Of a DNA stretch of 64,000 nt, positions 46,887 through 57,055 are shown one piece after another (position 1 is the first letter of the stretch; each line of letters begins with the position of its first letter). A model generated the notes under the pieces. That model saw only the letters and a program-made list of their open reading frames with translations. It searched no databases and was not told where the DNA came from. Source of the stretch: Lysinibacter cavernae (GTDB lineage: Bacteria; Actinomycetota; Actinomycetes; Actinomycetales; Microbacteriaceae); assembly GCF_011758565.1 (NCBI RefSeq), contig NZ_JAAMOX010000002.1, positions 124,001 through 188,000 on the forward strand, given 5' to 3'. The translations under genes and the position numbers were made by a program.

Positions 46887-47543
46887 CTACGCCCCCTTCA
46901 CTGCGTTGCGAACGAATACGAGACGGCCACGGGCGCCAGGAACGGCTCCCTTGACCAGGATGAGGCCCTTTTCGGCATCCACGGCGTGAACCTTGAGGTT
47001 CTGCACGGTTACGCGCTCTCCACCCATACGTCCGGCCATTTTCATGCCCTTGAACACGCGGCTGGGCGTTGCCGAAGCACCGATCGAGCCGGGCTTACGG
47101 TGGTTGCGGTGAGCACCGTGCGATGCGCCAACACCCTTAAAGTTGTGACGCTTCATAACACCGGCGAAGCCCTTACCCTTGCTGGTACCAACAACGTCAA
47201 CGAGCTGACCAGCGACGAAGACGTCCTGTGCGTTGAGTTCCTGGCCAGCTGAGTACTCAGCAGCGTCGGAGGTGCGGATTTCGGTGATGTGACGGCGGGG
47301 CGTAACGCCAGCCTTGTCAAAGTGACCGGCAGCAGGCTTGTTTACCTTGCGTGGGTCAATCTGACCAGCAGCGATCTGGATCGCGCTGTAGCCGTCTACC
47401 TCAGGGGTACGAACCTGGGTTACCACGTTCGGGCTGATTTCAATAACGGTAACGGGTACGAGCTTGTTGTTCTCGTCCCATACCTGGGTCATGCCAAGCT
47501 TCGTGCCTAGCAGACCCTTAGCGGTCTTTGCAGCAGTAGACAT
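46887..47543 (-). CDS. rplC: 50S ribosomal protein L3
   Basis: The ATG at 47543 has AAGGGA six bases upstream and gives 218 residues starting [19 protein letters not shown]; a longer frame upstream runs into rpsJ and is not conserved. [17 protein letters not shown] and [20 protein letters not shown] are family signatures. Confidence 0.97.
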   Translation of the reverse strand: MSTAAKTAKGLLGTKLGMTQVWDENNKLVPVTVIEISPNVVTQVRTPEVDGYSAIQIAAGQIDPRKVNKPAAGHFDKAGVTPRRHITEIRTSDAAEYSAGQELNAQDVFVAGQLVDVVGTSKGKGFAGVMKRHNFKGVGASHGAHRNHRKPGSIGASATPSRVFKGMKMAGRMGGERVTVQNLKVHAVDAEKGLILVKGAVPGARGRLVFVRNAVKGA

Positions 47544-47550
47544 GATTCCC

Positions 47551-47859
47551 TTAGAGCTTGATCTCGATGTTGACATCGGCGGGCAGGTCGAGACGCATCA
47601 GTGAATCGACAGCCTTAGGCGTCGGGTCAACGATGTCGATCAGACGCTTGTGAGTGCGCTTTTCGAAGTGCTCGCGGCTGTCCTTGTACTTGTGAGGCGA
47701 ACGAATCACTGCGATTACGTTCTTCTCGGTGGGAAGCGGCACTGGACCGATGACCGTGGCACCCGCGCGGGTAACCGTGTCAACAATCTTGCGTGCCGAG
47801 GTGTCGAGACCGGCGTGGTCATACGACTTAAGTCGAATGCGGATCTTTTGTCCCGCCAT
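47551..47859 (-). CDS. rpsJ: 30S ribosomal protein S10
   Basis: The 102-residue protein starts [18 protein letters not shown] and contains [19 protein letters not shown]. It is the first gene of the S10-spc run on the minus strand. Confidence 0.98.
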   Translation of the reverse strand: MAGQKIRIRLKSYDHAGLDTSARKIVDTVTRAGATVIGPVPLPTEKNVIAVIRSPHKYKDSREHFEKRTHKRLIDIVDPTPKAVDSLMRLDLPADVNIEIKL

Positions 47860-48285
47860 TTGTGACTCTCTCTTTCTAGTTGCGTCATACAGTTTTCACC
47901 GCATTGGACGTCTTGTGGACTAAACGTGAAACACTCTCATGTCACACCGCTGTTCTTCTATTAAGGGCTCGTTCCTGGCCGCGGACAGCACGCAAAAGCG
48001 ATTCTGTCGAGGCTCTCAGGCAGTGAGCAATGTTCTGCTACCGGCGGCCTACCCCACAATCGAGGTGAACTCGATCGGGCTATGCACAACCTGGCAGTGA
48101 TCCGCGCAGCCAGAGGCCACGCAAAATACTGAACTACGCAATTCTGCCATAGATTTGCATGTGTTTGCAACCCGGGCGTGTCGCATTCGTAGTTTCGGGC
48201 AATCCCAGTCGAGACAAGGCAACTCGGGAAACTGGTTCAATGCGTGCAAGTAGTGTTCAGCGCCGAGTTGCGAGAGAATAATCTT
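47860..48285. other. Gene-free region holding the S10-operon leader and divergent promoters
   Basis: This 426-base stretch separates divergent rpsJ and the pyridoxal kinase. A small palindrome ATCGAG/CTCGAT (48059-48075) is present. No reading frame here looks like a protein and no tRNA fold was seen. The S10 promoter should be in the 47870-47950 part, but I could not assign clear boxes. Confidence 0.6.
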
Positions 48286-49086
48286 ATGCCTAATTTCGTG
48301 CTCACTATTGCCGGTTCTGAAGCAACCGGCGGCGCCGGCGCCCAAGCCGATCTCAAAACATTTCAGGCCCGCAACGTCTTCGGGATTGCTGCCCTGACCT
48401 GCATCGTTTCGTTTAACCCCAAGGACAACTGGAACCACAGGTTTGTTCCTGTTGATCCTCAGGTCATCGCCGACCAGTTGGAGGCCTCGCTCACCGCGTA
48501 CGGCCCCGACCAACTCGACACTGTCAAAATCGGCATGCTCGGATCCCCCGCCACAATTTCGGTTGTGGCTGAGGCGCTTGGAGCACGCAAATTCAAGAAT
48601 GTCATTCTCGACCCCGTGCTGATCTGCAAAGGCCAGGAGCCAGGACACGCTCTCGACACCGACCAGGCACTCAAAACAAACATCTTGCCGTTCGCCTCGT
48701 TCGTTACTCCAAATCATTTTGAAGCTATTCAGTTGTCCGGTATGGAGTCAATCGAATCGCTTGAAGATCTCACGCAGGCTGCTAAACGCATCTTCGACTC
48801 GAGCGGGGCCACGGTACTTGCAAAGGGCGGCGTGCGCATCGCCGGAGACAACGCTGTAGACGTCTTCTACGACGGCACAACACTCGAAGTGCTGTCAGCG
48901 CCCAAGGTCGGCGAGGTTGCGGTGAGCGGCGCCGGCTGTTCACTCGCGGCAGCGGTGGCAGCCGAGATTGCCAAGGGGGTAAGCCCCCTCGAGGCAGCAC
49001 ATAATGCAAAAGACTTTGTTTATCGTGCAATTGAAAACCGTGCGCACTCAAATGCCCCATTCGACGCCGTGTGGCAGGGCAACTAA
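48286..49086 (+). CDS. pdxK: Pyridoxal kinase of the dual-cysteine ribokinase type
   Basis: The 266-residue kinase resembles ThiD and PdxK: VLTIAGSEATGGAGAQADLKTF at the start (in family form), VTPNHFEA, and the ATP-site GAGCSLAAA. Two cysteines are placed as in the Bacillus/Staphylococcus pyridoxal kinases: C114 in LICKGQE and C218 in SGAGCS, which are known to form a hemithioacetal relay. I therefore favour pyridoxal kinase for PLP salvage over hydroxymethylpyrimidine kinase. No thi or pdx genes are adjacent. The ATG at 48286 fits the family start. Confidence 0.82.
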   Translation: MPNFVLTIAGSEATGGAGAQADLKTFQARNVFGIAALTCIVSFNPKDNWNHRFVPVDPQVIADQLEASLTAYGPDQLDTVKIGMLGSPATISVVAEALGARKFKNVILDPVLICKGQEPGHALDTDQALKTNILPFASFVTPNHFEAIQLSGMESIESLEDLTQAAKRIFDSSGATVLAKGGVRIAGDNAVDVFYDGTTLEVLSAPKVGEVAVSGAGCSLAAAVAAEIAKGVSPLEAAHNAKDFVYRAIENRAHSNAPFDAVWQGN

Positions 49087-49101
49087 GACCACCCAGAAAG
49101 A

Positions 49102-49137
49102 GGGGCATTGGGTCGCAACAACGCGAACCAATGCCCC
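49102..49137. terminator. Bidirectional hairpin between pdxK and the small protein
   Basis: GGGGCATTGG (49102-49111) pairs with CCAATGCCCC (49128-49137), flanked by A-rich and TTTCT sequence. It lies between two convergent genes and suits both. Confidence 0.75.
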
Positions 49138-49161
49138 TTTCTCTATGTGCGGCGGCGTGAG

Positions 49162-49377
49162 CTACTGGTTTCCGACGTTCTTGTCGATGTTTGATTTCAC
49201 ATCGCTCACCTTGTCGGCAAACTTATCGCCCGTTGCTTTGTTCACCAAGCCTTCGGCTGTGTCCAAGAGCTTGTCGCTAATGTCTTCTGCCTTTTCGCTC
49301 TTGAACGTTTCGGCAATCTTGTCTTTGTTCTCGGTGACAAAGTCCTGGGCTTTTTTGAACAGATCATCCGTTGACAT
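49162..49377 (-). CDS. Small charged helical protein (Rv0909-like family, possibly)
   Basis: The 71-residue protein is hydrophilic and helical, rich in Lys, Asp and Glu, with no Cys and no membrane segment. Stretches such as SEKAEDISDKLLDTAEGLVNK recall short actinobacterial proteins often labelled antitoxin or Rv0909-like. No toxin gene is next to it, so an antitoxin role is doubtful. GGGGGAACC lies before the ATG. Confidence 0.65.
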   Translation of the reverse strand: MSTDDLFKKAQDFVTENKDKIAETFKSEKAEDISDKLLDTAEGLVNKATGDKFADKVSDVKSNIDKNVGNQ

Positions 49378-49471
49378 GGTTCCCCCGTAGGTCGGTGACT
49401 CGGCCGGCCCGAATCATGCCCTAATTGTGGCACCGCAGCACGCCCCGTTCAAGCAATATGTCGGGGAAACA

Positions 49472-49507
49472 AGAACGACCCCGGAGCAAAAGCTCCGGGG
49501 TCGTTCT
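49472..49507. terminator. Intrinsic terminator of tuf
   Basis: AGAACGACCCCGGAGC (49472-49487) and GCTCCGGGGTCGTTCT (49492-49507) form a perfect 16-bp stem with a 4-base loop. On the minus strand, the tuf direction, CTTGTTT follows. Confidence 0.88.
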
Positions 49508-49535
49508 CAGAAAGTACTGAAAGTAGTATTCAGAC

Positions 49536-50729
49536 TTACTTGTTGATCTTCGTTACGGTTCCAGCACCTACGGTACGTCCACCCTCACGGATAGCGAAGC
49601 CGAGGCCCTCTTCCATAGCGATGGGCTGGATGAGTACTACCGACATGTCGGTGGTGTCACCAGGCATAACCATGTCAGTGCCCTCTGGGAGGGTGATGAC
49701 GCCGGTTACGTCCGTCGTACGGAAGTAGAACTGTGGACGGTAGTTGGTGAAGAACGGGTTGTGACGGCCGCCCTCTTCCTTGGAAAGGATGTAGGCGGTT
49801 CCCTCAAACTCGGTGTGCGGCGTAACCGAACCGGGCTTAACAACAACCTGACCGCGCTCTACGTCCTCACGCTTCGTTCCACGAAGGAGCAGACCACAGT
49901 TCTCACCAGCCCAAGCCTCGTCGAGCTGCTTGTGGAACATTTCGATTCCAGTAACAGTCGTCTTCTGCGTTGGGCGGATTCCAACAATCTCAACCTCAGA
50001 GTTGATCTGCAGGGTTCCACGCTCGGCGCGGCCCGTAACAACGGTTCCACGACCGGTGATCGTGAAGACGTCCTCAACAGGCATAAGGAACGGCTTGTCC
50101 TTGTCGCGAACTGGGTCAGGAATGTGCTCGTCGGCAGCTTCCATGAGCTCGAGGATGGAGTTAACCCACTTCTCGTCGCCCTCAAGAGCCTTGAGTCCCG
50201 AAACCTTGACTACAGGTGCGTCGTCGCCGGGGAAGCCCTGGCTTGACAGCAGCTCGCGAACCTCGAGCTCTACGAGCTCAAGGATCTCTTCGTCCTCAAC
50301 CATGTCCGACTTGTTCAGTGCGACCATGAGGTAAGGAACGCCAACCTGCTTTGCAAGAAGAACGTGCTCACGGGTCTGAGCCATGGGGCCGTCAGTAGCA
50401 GCAACCACGAGGATTGCGCCGTCCATCTGAGCAGCACCGGTGATCATGTTCTTGATGTAGTCGGCGTGACCTGGAGCGTCTACGTGTGCGTAGTGACGCT
50501 TTGGGGTCTCGTACTCGACGTGCGAGATGTTGATCGTGATACCACGCTGACGCTCTTCAGGAGCGGAGTCGATGGTAGCGAAGTCACGCTGCACGTTGGT
50601 GTCTGAAGGGTACTTGTCAGCAAGTACCTTCGAGATAGCTGCGGTAAGAGTCGTCTTACCGTGGTCAACGTGACCGATCGTTCCGATGTTTACGTGCGGC
50701 TTAGTCCGCTCGAACTTGGCCTTCGCCAC
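49536..50729 (-). CDS. tuf: Elongation factor Tu
   Basis: The 397-residue GTPase has G1 GHVDHGKT, G3 [12 protein letters not shown], and the C-terminal domain segments GRGTVVTGR and MVMPGD. It is the last gene of the str operon. A perfect 10-bp hairpin lies in the 129-base gap from fusA. Confidence 0.99.
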   Translation of the reverse strand: MAKAKFERTKPHVNIGTIGHVDHGKTTLTAAISKVLADKYPSDTNVQRDFATIDSAPEERQRGITINISHVEYETPKRHYAHVDAPGHADYIKNMITGAAQMDGAILVVAATDGPMAQTREHVLLAKQVGVPYLMVALNKSDMVEDEEILELVELEVRELLSSQGFPGDDAPVVKVSGLKALEGDEKWVNSILELMEAADEHIPDPVRDKDKPFLMPVEDVFTITGRGTVVTGRAERGTLQINSEVEIVGIRPTQKTTVTGIEMFHKQLDEAWAGENCGLLLRGTKREDVERGQVVVKPGSVTPHTEFEGTAYILSKEEGGRHNPFFTNYRPQFYFRTTDVTGVITLPEGTDMVMPGDTTDMSVVLIQPIAMEEGLGFAIREGGRTVGAGTVTKINK

Positions 50730-50763
50730 TATGGTCCTCCTCAGGACTTTCGTGTAGTCACCT

Positions 50764-50787
50764 CTGAGGCAGCGATTGCTGCCTCAG
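50764..50787. other. Hairpin in the fusA-tuf gap
   Basis: CTGAGGCAGC (50764-50773) and GCTGCCTCAG (50778-50787) form a perfect stem with a 4-base loop, 35 bases before tuf. It may be a processing or attenuation site. No T run follows. Confidence 0.5.
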
Positions 50788-50858
50788 GGCGCCTACGGGG
50801 GTTTGTGTATTTATGTTACTTGGTTGGCCGAGTACTTTCGACCACCCTGTGGAAGAAA

Positions 50859-52973
50859 CTACTCGCCGTTAGTCTTCTGAACGATCTCTTCAGCTACGGC
50901 CTTAGGGACCTCAGCGTAAGAATCGAACGTCATCGAGAACACTGCACGACCCGAGGTCTTCGACCGCAGGTCACCAATGTAACCGAACATTTCTGAGAGC
51001 GGAACAAGGGCGCGAACGACCTTGACACCACTGGCATCTTCCATCGACTGGATCTGTCCACGACGCGAGTTCAGGTCGCCGATTACGTCGCCCATGTATT
51101 CCTCAGGGGTACGAACCTCAACGGCCATCATCGGCTCGAGCAGAACCGGGTTTGCCAGACGAACAGCTTCCTTGAAAGCCATCGAACCAGCAATCTTGAA
51201 CGCCATTTCAGACGAGTCAACGTCGTGGTACTGGCCATCAAGAAGTGAAGCCTTGACTCCCACCATGGGGAATCCGGCAAGAACACCTACGTTAAGCGCA
51301 TCCTGGATTCCGGCATCAACCGAAGGGATGTACTCACGAGGAATGCGACCACCGGTCACCTTGTTCTCAAACTCATACGTCTTCTCGCTTGTTGCCTCGA
51401 GAGGCGCGATAGCGATCTGAACCTTAGCGAACTGACCCGAACCACCGGTCTGCTTCTTGTGGGTGTAGTCGTGCTTGGGCACCTCGCGACGAATCGTCTC
51501 GCGGTACGCAACCTGCGGCTTACCAACGTTGGCCTCAACCTTGAACTCGCGACGCATACGGTCAACGAGGATATCGAGGTGAAGCTCACCCATACCAGCG
51601 ATAACGGTCTGGCCGGTCTCCTGGTTGAGGCTCACGCGGAACGTGGGGTCTTCTTCAGCAAGCTTCTGGATAGCTGTTCCCAGCTTCTCCTGGTCGGCCT
51701 TGGTCTTTGGCTCAATCGCAACCTCGATAACGGGGTCGGGGAAGGTCATCGACTCAAGTACAACCTGGTTGTTTGGGTCACAGAGGGTATCACCGGTGGT
51801 GGTGTCCTTGAGTCCAATAACCGCGTAAATGTGGCCGGCGGCAATGCTGTCAACAGGGTTTTCCTTGTTGGAGTGCATCTGGAAGATCTTTCCGATGCGC
51901 TCTTTCTTGCCCTTGGTTGAGTTGTAGACCTGTCCGCCAGAAGCAACGTGGCCGGAGTACACGCGAACGTAGGTCAGACGACCGAAGAACGGGTGAACGG
52001 CAACCTTGAATGCGAGGCCGGCGAAGGGCTCGTCGAAGTCAGCGTGACGCTCGATGATGATGCTCTCATCGCGAGGGTCGTGAGCTTCGATGGCTCCAAC
52101 GTCAAGTGGGTTTGGCAGGTAGTCAATAACAGCGTCGAGCATTGGCTGCACGCCGCGGTTCTTGAAGGCAGAGCCACAGAGCACAGGGTAGATGAGGCTG
52201 TTTACCGTGAGGTAACGGATGCCCTTCTTGATTTCTTCGATGGTCAGTTCTTCGCCACCGAAGTACTTCTCCATGAGAGCGTCATCAGTCTCGGCTACCG
52301 TCTCGAGCAGAAGCGTGCGGTATTCCGCGGCCTTCTCTTTGAGGTCAGCAGGGATCTCTTCGATCTCGTAGCTGGCACCCATGGTGACGTCACCCTTTGA
52401 GTCTCCACGCCAGGTCTTTGCGACCATCTCTACGAGGTCAACAACACCCTCGAAGTTGCTCTCAGAGCCAATTGGCAGCTGAATTACGAGCGGCTTTGCG
52501 CCAAGGCGGTTGATGATGGTGTCTACCGTGAAGTAGAAGTCAGCGCCGAGCTTGTCCATCTTGTTGACGAAGCAAATACGGGGCACGTTGTACTTGTCAG
52601 CCTGACGCCAAACGGTCTCAGACTGTGGCTCAACACCCTCTTTACCATCGAACACTGCAACGGCACCGTCGAGCACGCGGAGCGAACGCTCTACCTCAAC
52701 CGTGAAGTCAACGTGGCCTGGGGTGTCAATGATGTTGATCTGGTTGTTTTTCCAGTAGCAAGTGGTAGCAGCCGAGGTGATCGTAATGCCACGCTCCTGC
52801 TCCTGCTCCATCCAGTCCATGGTTGACGCGCCATCGTGCGTCTCACCGATCTTGTGGTTCACACCCGTGTAGAACAGGATGCGCTCAGTCGTTGTGGTCT
52901 TTCCAGCATCGATGTGCGCCATGATGCCGATATTGCGGACCTTGTTCAGGTCGGTGAGCACGTCAAGTGCCAC
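50859..52973 (-). CDS. fusA: Elongation factor G
   Basis: The 704-residue translocase has G1 [18 protein letters not shown]3 [19 protein letters not shown] and the domain IV/V segments of EF-G. Length is standard for the first EF-G type. It lies between rpsG and tuf. Confidence 0.99.
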   Translation of the reverse strand: MALDVLTDLNKVRNIGIMAHIDAGKTTTTERILFYTGVNHKIGETHDGASTMDWMEQEQERGITITSAATTCYWKNNQINIIDTPGHVDFTVEVERSLRVLDGAVAVFDGKEGVEPQSETVWRQADKYNVPRICFVNKMDKLGADFYFTVDTIINRLGAKPLVIQLPIGSESNFEGVVDLVEMVAKTWRGDSKGDVTMGASYEIEEIPADLKEKAAEYRTLLLETVAETDDALMEKYFGGEELTIEEIKKGIRYLTVNSLIYPVLCGSAFKNRGVQPMLDAVIDYLPNPLDVGAIEAHDPRDESIIIERHADFDEPFAGLAFKVAVHPFFGRLTYVRVYSGHVASGGQVYNSTKGKKERIGKIFQMHSNKENPVDSIAAGHIYAVIGLKDTTTGDTLCDPNNQVVLESMTFPDPVIEVAIEPKTKADQEKLGTAIQKLAEEDPTFRVSLNQETGQTVIAGMGELHLDILVDRMRREFKVEANVGKPQVAYRETIRREVPKHDYTHKKQTGGSGQFAKVQIAIAPLEATSEKTYEFENKVTGGRIPREYIPSVDAGIQDALNVGVLAGFPMVGVKASLLDGQYHDVDSSEMAFKIAGSMAFKEAVRLANPVLLEPMMAVEVRTPEEYMGDVIGDLNSRRGQIQSMEDASGVKVVRALVPLSEMFGYIGDLRSKTSGRAVFSMTFDSYAEVPKAVAEEIVQKTNGE

Positions 52974-53012
52974 GGGTTCCTCCGAAAGTTTTGGGATGTC
53001 TAGATGGTGTGT

Positions 53013-53048
53013 GCTGGGGGCAACACCGGTTAGGGTACTGCCCCCAGC
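53013..53048. other. Hairpin in the rpsG-fusA gap
   Basis: GCTGGGGGCA (53013-53022) pairs perfectly with TGCCCCCAGC (53039-53048) around a 16-base loop. It may tune expression of fusA relative to rpsG. Confidence 0.5.
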
Positions 53049-53104
53049 GGCCTAGCTACCGAAAAGTATCGCACGCGAAACTGAAGGTAACCAGAACCAC
53101 TTCA

Positions 53105-53575
53105 CTACCAGCGGTAGTGAGCGAAGGCCTTGTTCGACTCGGCCATCTTGTGAGTGTCCTCACGGCGCTTCACAGCGGCACCAAGGCCGTTGGATGCGTC
53201 GAGAATCTCGTTGGTCAGACGCTCGGTCATCGTCTTTTCGCGACGAGCCTTTGCGTAGCTGGTCAACCAACGCAGTGCCAGGGTGTTTGCACGGTGAGGC
53301 TTAACCTCAACGGGCACCTGGTAGGTTGATCCACCAACACGACGTGAACGAACCTCAAGCGTTGGGCGAACGTTGTCGAGAGCCTTCTTGAGGGTCACAA
53401 CGGCGTCTGCACCGGTCTTGGCCGAAACGCCTTCGAGTGCATCGTAAACGATGCGCTCTGCAAGGCCCTTCTTGCCGTCTTTGAGGATCTTGTTAACGAG
53501 CTGGCTAACAATGGGGGCACCGTATACCGGATCGGCAACTACGGGGCGCTTAGGAGCTGGTCCCTTACGAGGCAT
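53105..53575 (-). CDS. rpsG: 30S ribosomal protein S7
   Basis: The 156-residue protein has [31 protein letters not shown] and [14 protein letters not shown]. Its start overlaps the rpsL stop by one base. Confidence 0.98.
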   Translation of the reverse strand: MPRKGPAPKRPVVADPVYGAPIVSQLVNKILKDGKKGLAERIVYDALEGVSAKTGADAVVTLKKALDNVRPTLEVRSRRVGGSTYQVPVEVKPHRANTLALRWLTSYAKARREKTMTERLTNEILDASNGLGAAVKRREDTHKMAESNKAFAHYRW

Positions 53576-53949
53576 TACTTCTTCTCCTTCTTAGCGCCAT
53601 AGCGGCTACGGGCCTGCTGGCGACCCTTAACTGCCTGGGTGTCGAGCGCGCCACGAACAATCTTGTAGCGAACACCGGGGAGGTCCTTTACACGACCGCC
53701 ACGGACGAGCACCATCGAGTGCTCCTGAAGGTTGTGGCCTTCACCGGGAATGTACGCGGTGACCTCGGTACCGTTGGACAGCTTCACACGAGCGACCTTA
53801 CGCATCGCCGAGTTTGGCTTCTTAGGGGTGGTGGTGTACACACGGGTGCATACTCCACGCTGCTGCGGGTTTGCCTTCAGAGCGGGCGCCTTGGTCTTAG
53901 TGACCTTCGGCGTACGACCCTTCCGGACCAACTGCTGAATAGTTGGCAC
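53575..53949 (-). CDS. rpsL: 30S ribosomal protein S12
   Basis: I start at the GTG at 53949, with AAGGAGAA upstream, giving the standard 124 residues ([11 protein letters not shown]). A much longer open frame upstream is not conserved. The streptomycin-region segments [16 protein letters not shown] and [12 protein letters not shown] are normal; the Lys in PKKPNS is present. Confidence 0.97.
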   Translation of the reverse strand: MPTIQQLVRKGRTPKVTKTKAPALKANPQQRGVCTRVYTTTPKKPNSAMRKVARVKLSNGTEVTAYIPGEGHNLQEHSMVLVRGGRVKDLPGVRYKIVRGALDTQAVKGRQQARSRYGAKKEKK

Positions 53950-54303
53950 TTCTTCTCCTTGTTTGTGCTGCACGGTGACAGCTTTTGCTTTGGCAGTTTG
54001 CACTGCACGGTTTGCATTCGCCGCACCAGAAGGCGCTGATCCGAAGATCGTGGCGAGTTCATTTGGACCCGTCGAAAACCCAGAACTGGGTAATCTTGAA
54101 TGACAGGTATGCCGTGGGGGCCACGCTCGTACGAGACGAGACCCTGAGGATTTCGACACCTGTCGCAGCACCGCACTATTTAGGCACGGCAAGACGGCAG
54201 GCAAAGAGCACCAAGAAAAAATACTAGCCTGTTAAACCCTTACTATGCAAGGTGAGAAACGTGACAGGCCGTGTCGGATCAACCAGATTTGATCTCTCAG
54301 GTG
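53950..54303. other. Gene-free str-operon leader
   Basis: About 350 bases separate rpsL from an unknown gene upstream on the same strand. A short dyad CCCAG/CTGGG is present near 54080-54095. An AT-rich patch near 54215-54240 (read on the minus strand, TAGTATTTTTT) could belong to the promoter. I see no gene here. Confidence 0.5.
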
Positions 54304-54942
54304 CTACGAGGGGAATTCGAGCGAGTTTGTGAGCTCATCCAGCATCGATTGAATCTGGGGCTCCACAAATGTTTCGACTGCCAACCGGATACGCGGGGCG
54401 TGGATTTTGACCGCACCACAAACCCGCTGCCCAGTCACAACGGCGCACTCATCGGCAAGTGCCATTTCGGATCGCAGTTCAGCCTTTTGATCGTCCGTGA
54501 GCGGCGGGCGGGGATCGTTAATCTGCTTGTCCAGCGGGGACGCGAGTCCTTCAAGTGTGAAAAGAAACGGCTGGCCCGGTTCTGGTTCGGGGTCAAGCTC
54601 GAGCCCGTCGTACTCGGGATCGAGCCCGTCATTTGGCCGATATCCAGCTTTCTGTTTCAGCGCATCCGCGGCATCAAGTTCCAACCTGAGCCCTGGCAAG
54701 CTTGCCGTGGTGAACTCGTCGACAGTCTTGTCAATGATTTTCTGCAGCCTCACGACGAGGGCGTGCTGTACCTGGTGGGGCACATCGTGACTCAGTCCTG
54801 CGGATGCCAGAATCGGCGACTGGTAGCAACGCCGACAGATGCGTGCGCGAGAACGAAACGACCCCGGGGTCCAACGAGGCAGCCATTCCAACCACGCGGC
54901 AACAGCGGCATCAACACGCGCTGCAATCATCGGGTCGGCCAT
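54304..54942 (-). CDS. Unknown protein with CxxC motif
   Basis: I do not recognise this 212-residue protein. It has no signal peptide or membrane segment. An N-terminal part contains WLEWLPRWTPG and an ICRRCYQ pair of cysteines. A middle part is acidic and Pro-rich (LDPEYDGLELDPEPEPG), and two more Cys (ADEC, QRVCG) lie near residues 165-175. The four cysteines might bind metal. It is on the same strand as the str operon, 354 bases upstream of rpsL, and divergent from ppk2. Confidence 0.65.
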   Translation of the reverse strand: MADPMIAARVDAAVAAWLEWLPRWTPGSFRSRARICRRCYQSPILASAGLSHDVPHQVQHALVVRLQKIIDKTVDEFTTASLPGLRLELDAADALKQKAGYRPNDGLDPEYDGLELDPEPEPGQPFLFTLEGLASPLDKQINDPRPPLTDDQKAELRSEMALADECAVVTGQRVCGAVKIHAPRIRLAVETFVEPQIQSMLDELTNSLEFPS

Positions 54943-55123
54943 AGTTCAACGCTACCCAAGCCAGTGACCGGTGCAAAGCCCCCACGGCGCATGACCTCGA
55001 CTTTCCCGGCCTGAGTTTTGCTGCCGTATTGGCGAAAGTCCACAAACGACTACTCAATCGTTCGCTACGGCAATAGATTGAGACCATAACAACTCGTTTC
55101 AATTCCTCAAGAAAGTCAGGCGA

Positions 55124-55945
55124 ATGTCAGCAGTCAAGCGGATGCCAAAACAAGCGTATGAAACAGAACTGCGCCGCCTACAGACTGAACTCGTTGCACT
55201 CCAGCAGTGGGTACGAGCCACCGACTCCCGAGTTGTCATTATTTTTGAGGGACGAGACGCCGCCGGCAAGGGATCCGCAATCAAGCGAGTCTCTGAATAT
55301 CTCAATCCTCGGTATGCCCGCATCGTTGCATTGCCTGCCCCGAGCCAACGGGACCAATCACGCTGGTATTTCCAAAGATATGTGTCCCACCTCCCCTCAG
55401 CAGGAGAAATCGTACTTATGGACCGCTCGTGGTACAACCGCGCTGGTGTCGAACGAGTCATGGGTTTTTGCACCGATAACGAGTATCAGCGCTTCCTGCA
55501 CCAAACACCGACGTTCGAAAACATGCTGATCGAAGACGGCATCATCCTCCTGAAATATTGGTTCTCCGTTTCGGATACTGAACAAGAAAAACGTTTCCGG
55601 TCACGCCGCGATGACCCAATGCGCCGTTGGAAGCTCTCAGATATGGATGTACTCTCCATCACAAAGTGGGAAGACTACTCACGTGCCAAGGACGCCATGA
55701 TGGAACACACGAGCACCGATGCAGCTCCGTGGTGGACAGTCGAAAGCGACGACAAGCGCGCCGCTCGCGTCAACGTCATCTCGCACATCCTTTCTCAAAT
55801 TCCCTACTTCCACGAGCCACTTCCTACCGTCGAGATTCCAGAACGCCCCGCACAAGGCGACTACGTTCGACCCCCGGTTGATACACAAAACTTTGTTCCA
55901 GATCACGCTGCGAATGTTGCTCGGGAATACAAGAAGAACAAATAG
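55124..55945 (+). CDS. ppk2: Polyphosphate kinase 2
   Basis: The 273-residue one-domain PPK2 has Walker A FEGRDAAGKGS (about 41-51), Walker B LMDRSWYNRAGVERVMGF (Asp100, Arg101) and the lid SRRDDPMRRWKLSDMD. It moves phosphate between polyphosphate and nucleoside di- or monophosphates; the exact class (ADP, GDP or AMP preference) is not decidable by eye. A Ppx/GppA phosphatase lies 1.6 kb downstream on the same strand. Confidence 0.93.
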   Translation: MSAVKRMPKQAYETELRRLQTELVALQQWVRATDSRVVIIFEGRDAAGKGSAIKRVSEYLNPRYARIVALPAPSQRDQSRWYFQRYVSHLPSAGEIVLMDRSWYNRAGVERVMGFCTDNEYQRFLHQTPTFENMLIEDGIILLKYWFSVSDTEQEKRFRSRRDDPMRRWKLSDMDVLSITKWEDYSRAKDAMMEHTSTDAAPWWTVESDDKRAARVNVISHILSQIPYFHEPLPTVEIPERPAQGDYVRPPVDTQNFVPDHAANVAREYKKNK

Positions 55946-56074
55946 TCGGCCCTCCACATTCTCCGTCGGAATCCTCGTCCCCCACATGCCGGGCGATGTA
56001 CCGCGAATTGTCACCGTTGATTGCTAAAGTGACGCACAGTGTAACCGCAGGTCGCGATTCGAGGAGTACAGGCA

Positions 56075-57046
56075 ATGAGTGACGAGAAGAACACCCCGGC
56101 AGATCAGGGTCAGCCCGTCGACGACGCAACAGTGTCGGAGGCCAACCTCTCCGATGCCCTCAGCCGTGCCCGCAGCGGAGACTTGACCTCGCCAGAGGGC
56201 GACGAGACCGCTTCCTCTGGAGCGCACCACGACCTTCCGAGCGCGAACCCTGTTGATGACGAACTCAGCACGGAGATCACCGACGCTTCACCTTCCGCGG
56301 TTCGGGCAAGCACGGGCCCCGTCGAGGAATCTGCCTCGGCAAACGCGGTCATCATTGAGCCTCTAGAAACGCTTTCGGCTAGCCAGAGTCTCGAATCGGA
56401 GACCGTCGTGAGCGACACGATTATCACCACGCCAGAGGGCTCAGAAGAAATCCTCACCGTTCGAGCAGATCATCCGATGGCCCCGCTGTACGTTCAGGCT
56501 CCCGTATTACCCGACATGCGAGGCAACCGCGGCGCCGGCGCTTGGATTACGGTGCTCGCGACTCTCGGGTTTGCCGCCGTCTATGCAGGAGTCATCGCCG
56601 CCATCCTCGCTCCAACGACAACGGCCAGTGCGTTCGTTGAGACGTTGACGGATCACTTGCTGACACCGCTGTTCTTTGCACCGGTGGCCGGGTTCTTTAT
56701 TGGGCTCCTCATCCTCGTCCTGATCGTCAACCGTGCCGGCTGGTGGGCGTATGTTCTCGGCGGTTTCCTTGTTGGTGTTCTTGTCTACGGGGCAGCGGTC
56801 GCTGGCCTGATCTTCTCCGAGGCTCTCACCTCACTCTCTCCAAGCGAATCGCTCGACCGTCTTGATGAGTTCTTGCTGTCGCCGTTCACCATCTTGGCCG
56901 GTGTTGCCGCCCGTGAGGTGAGCGTTTGGTTCGGTGCTTGGATTGCCGCACGAGGCCGCAAGGTGAAGCGCGCCAATGCCGAAGAACTCGCCGAATACGA
57001 GACTCGACTGGCCGCATCACCACTTGCGGACCAGGTTGGCATCTAA
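56075..57046 (+). CDS. Unknown membrane protein with long disordered N-terminus
   Basis: Residues 1 to about 150 are hydrophilic, rich in Ser, Ala, Glu and Asp, and probably disordered and cytoplasmic. Four hydrophobic segments follow (about 153-178, 192-220, 222-250 and 268-292), then a short basic tail. I recognise no catalytic motif. It lies 130 bases after ppk2, with GAGGAG upstream of the ATG, and is followed closely by another membrane protein. Confidence 0.75.
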   Translation: MSDEKNTPADQGQPVDDATVSEANLSDALSRARSGDLTSPEGDETASSGAHHDLPSANPVDDELSTEITDASPSAVRASTGPVEESASANAVIIEPLETLSASQSLESETVVSDTIITTPEGSEEILTVRADHPMAPLYVQAPVLPDMRGNRGAGAWITVLATLGFAAVYAGVIAAILAPTTTASAFVETLTDHLLTPLFFAPVAGFFIGLLILVLIVNRAGWWAYVLGGFLVGVLVYGAAVAGLIFSEALTSLSPSESLDRLDEFLLSPFTILAGVAAREVSVWFGAWIAARGRKVKRANAEELAEYETRLAASPLADQVGI

Positions 57047-57055
57047 CGAGACTCG

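Noticed and set aside
47860-48285. Possible tRNA (GGTTCAAT motif near 48233)
   Set aside because: No T-stem or acceptor pairing forms around it.
48049-48717. 222-residue open frame on the minus strand upstream of rpsJ
   Set aside because: It overlaps the pyridoxal kinase, and the part outside it has no conserved features or ribosome-binding site.
54010-54204. N-terminal extension of S12 by 85 residues
   Set aside because: S12 starts at the GTG with AAGGAGAA at 53949; upstream residues are not S12-like and the standard length is 124.
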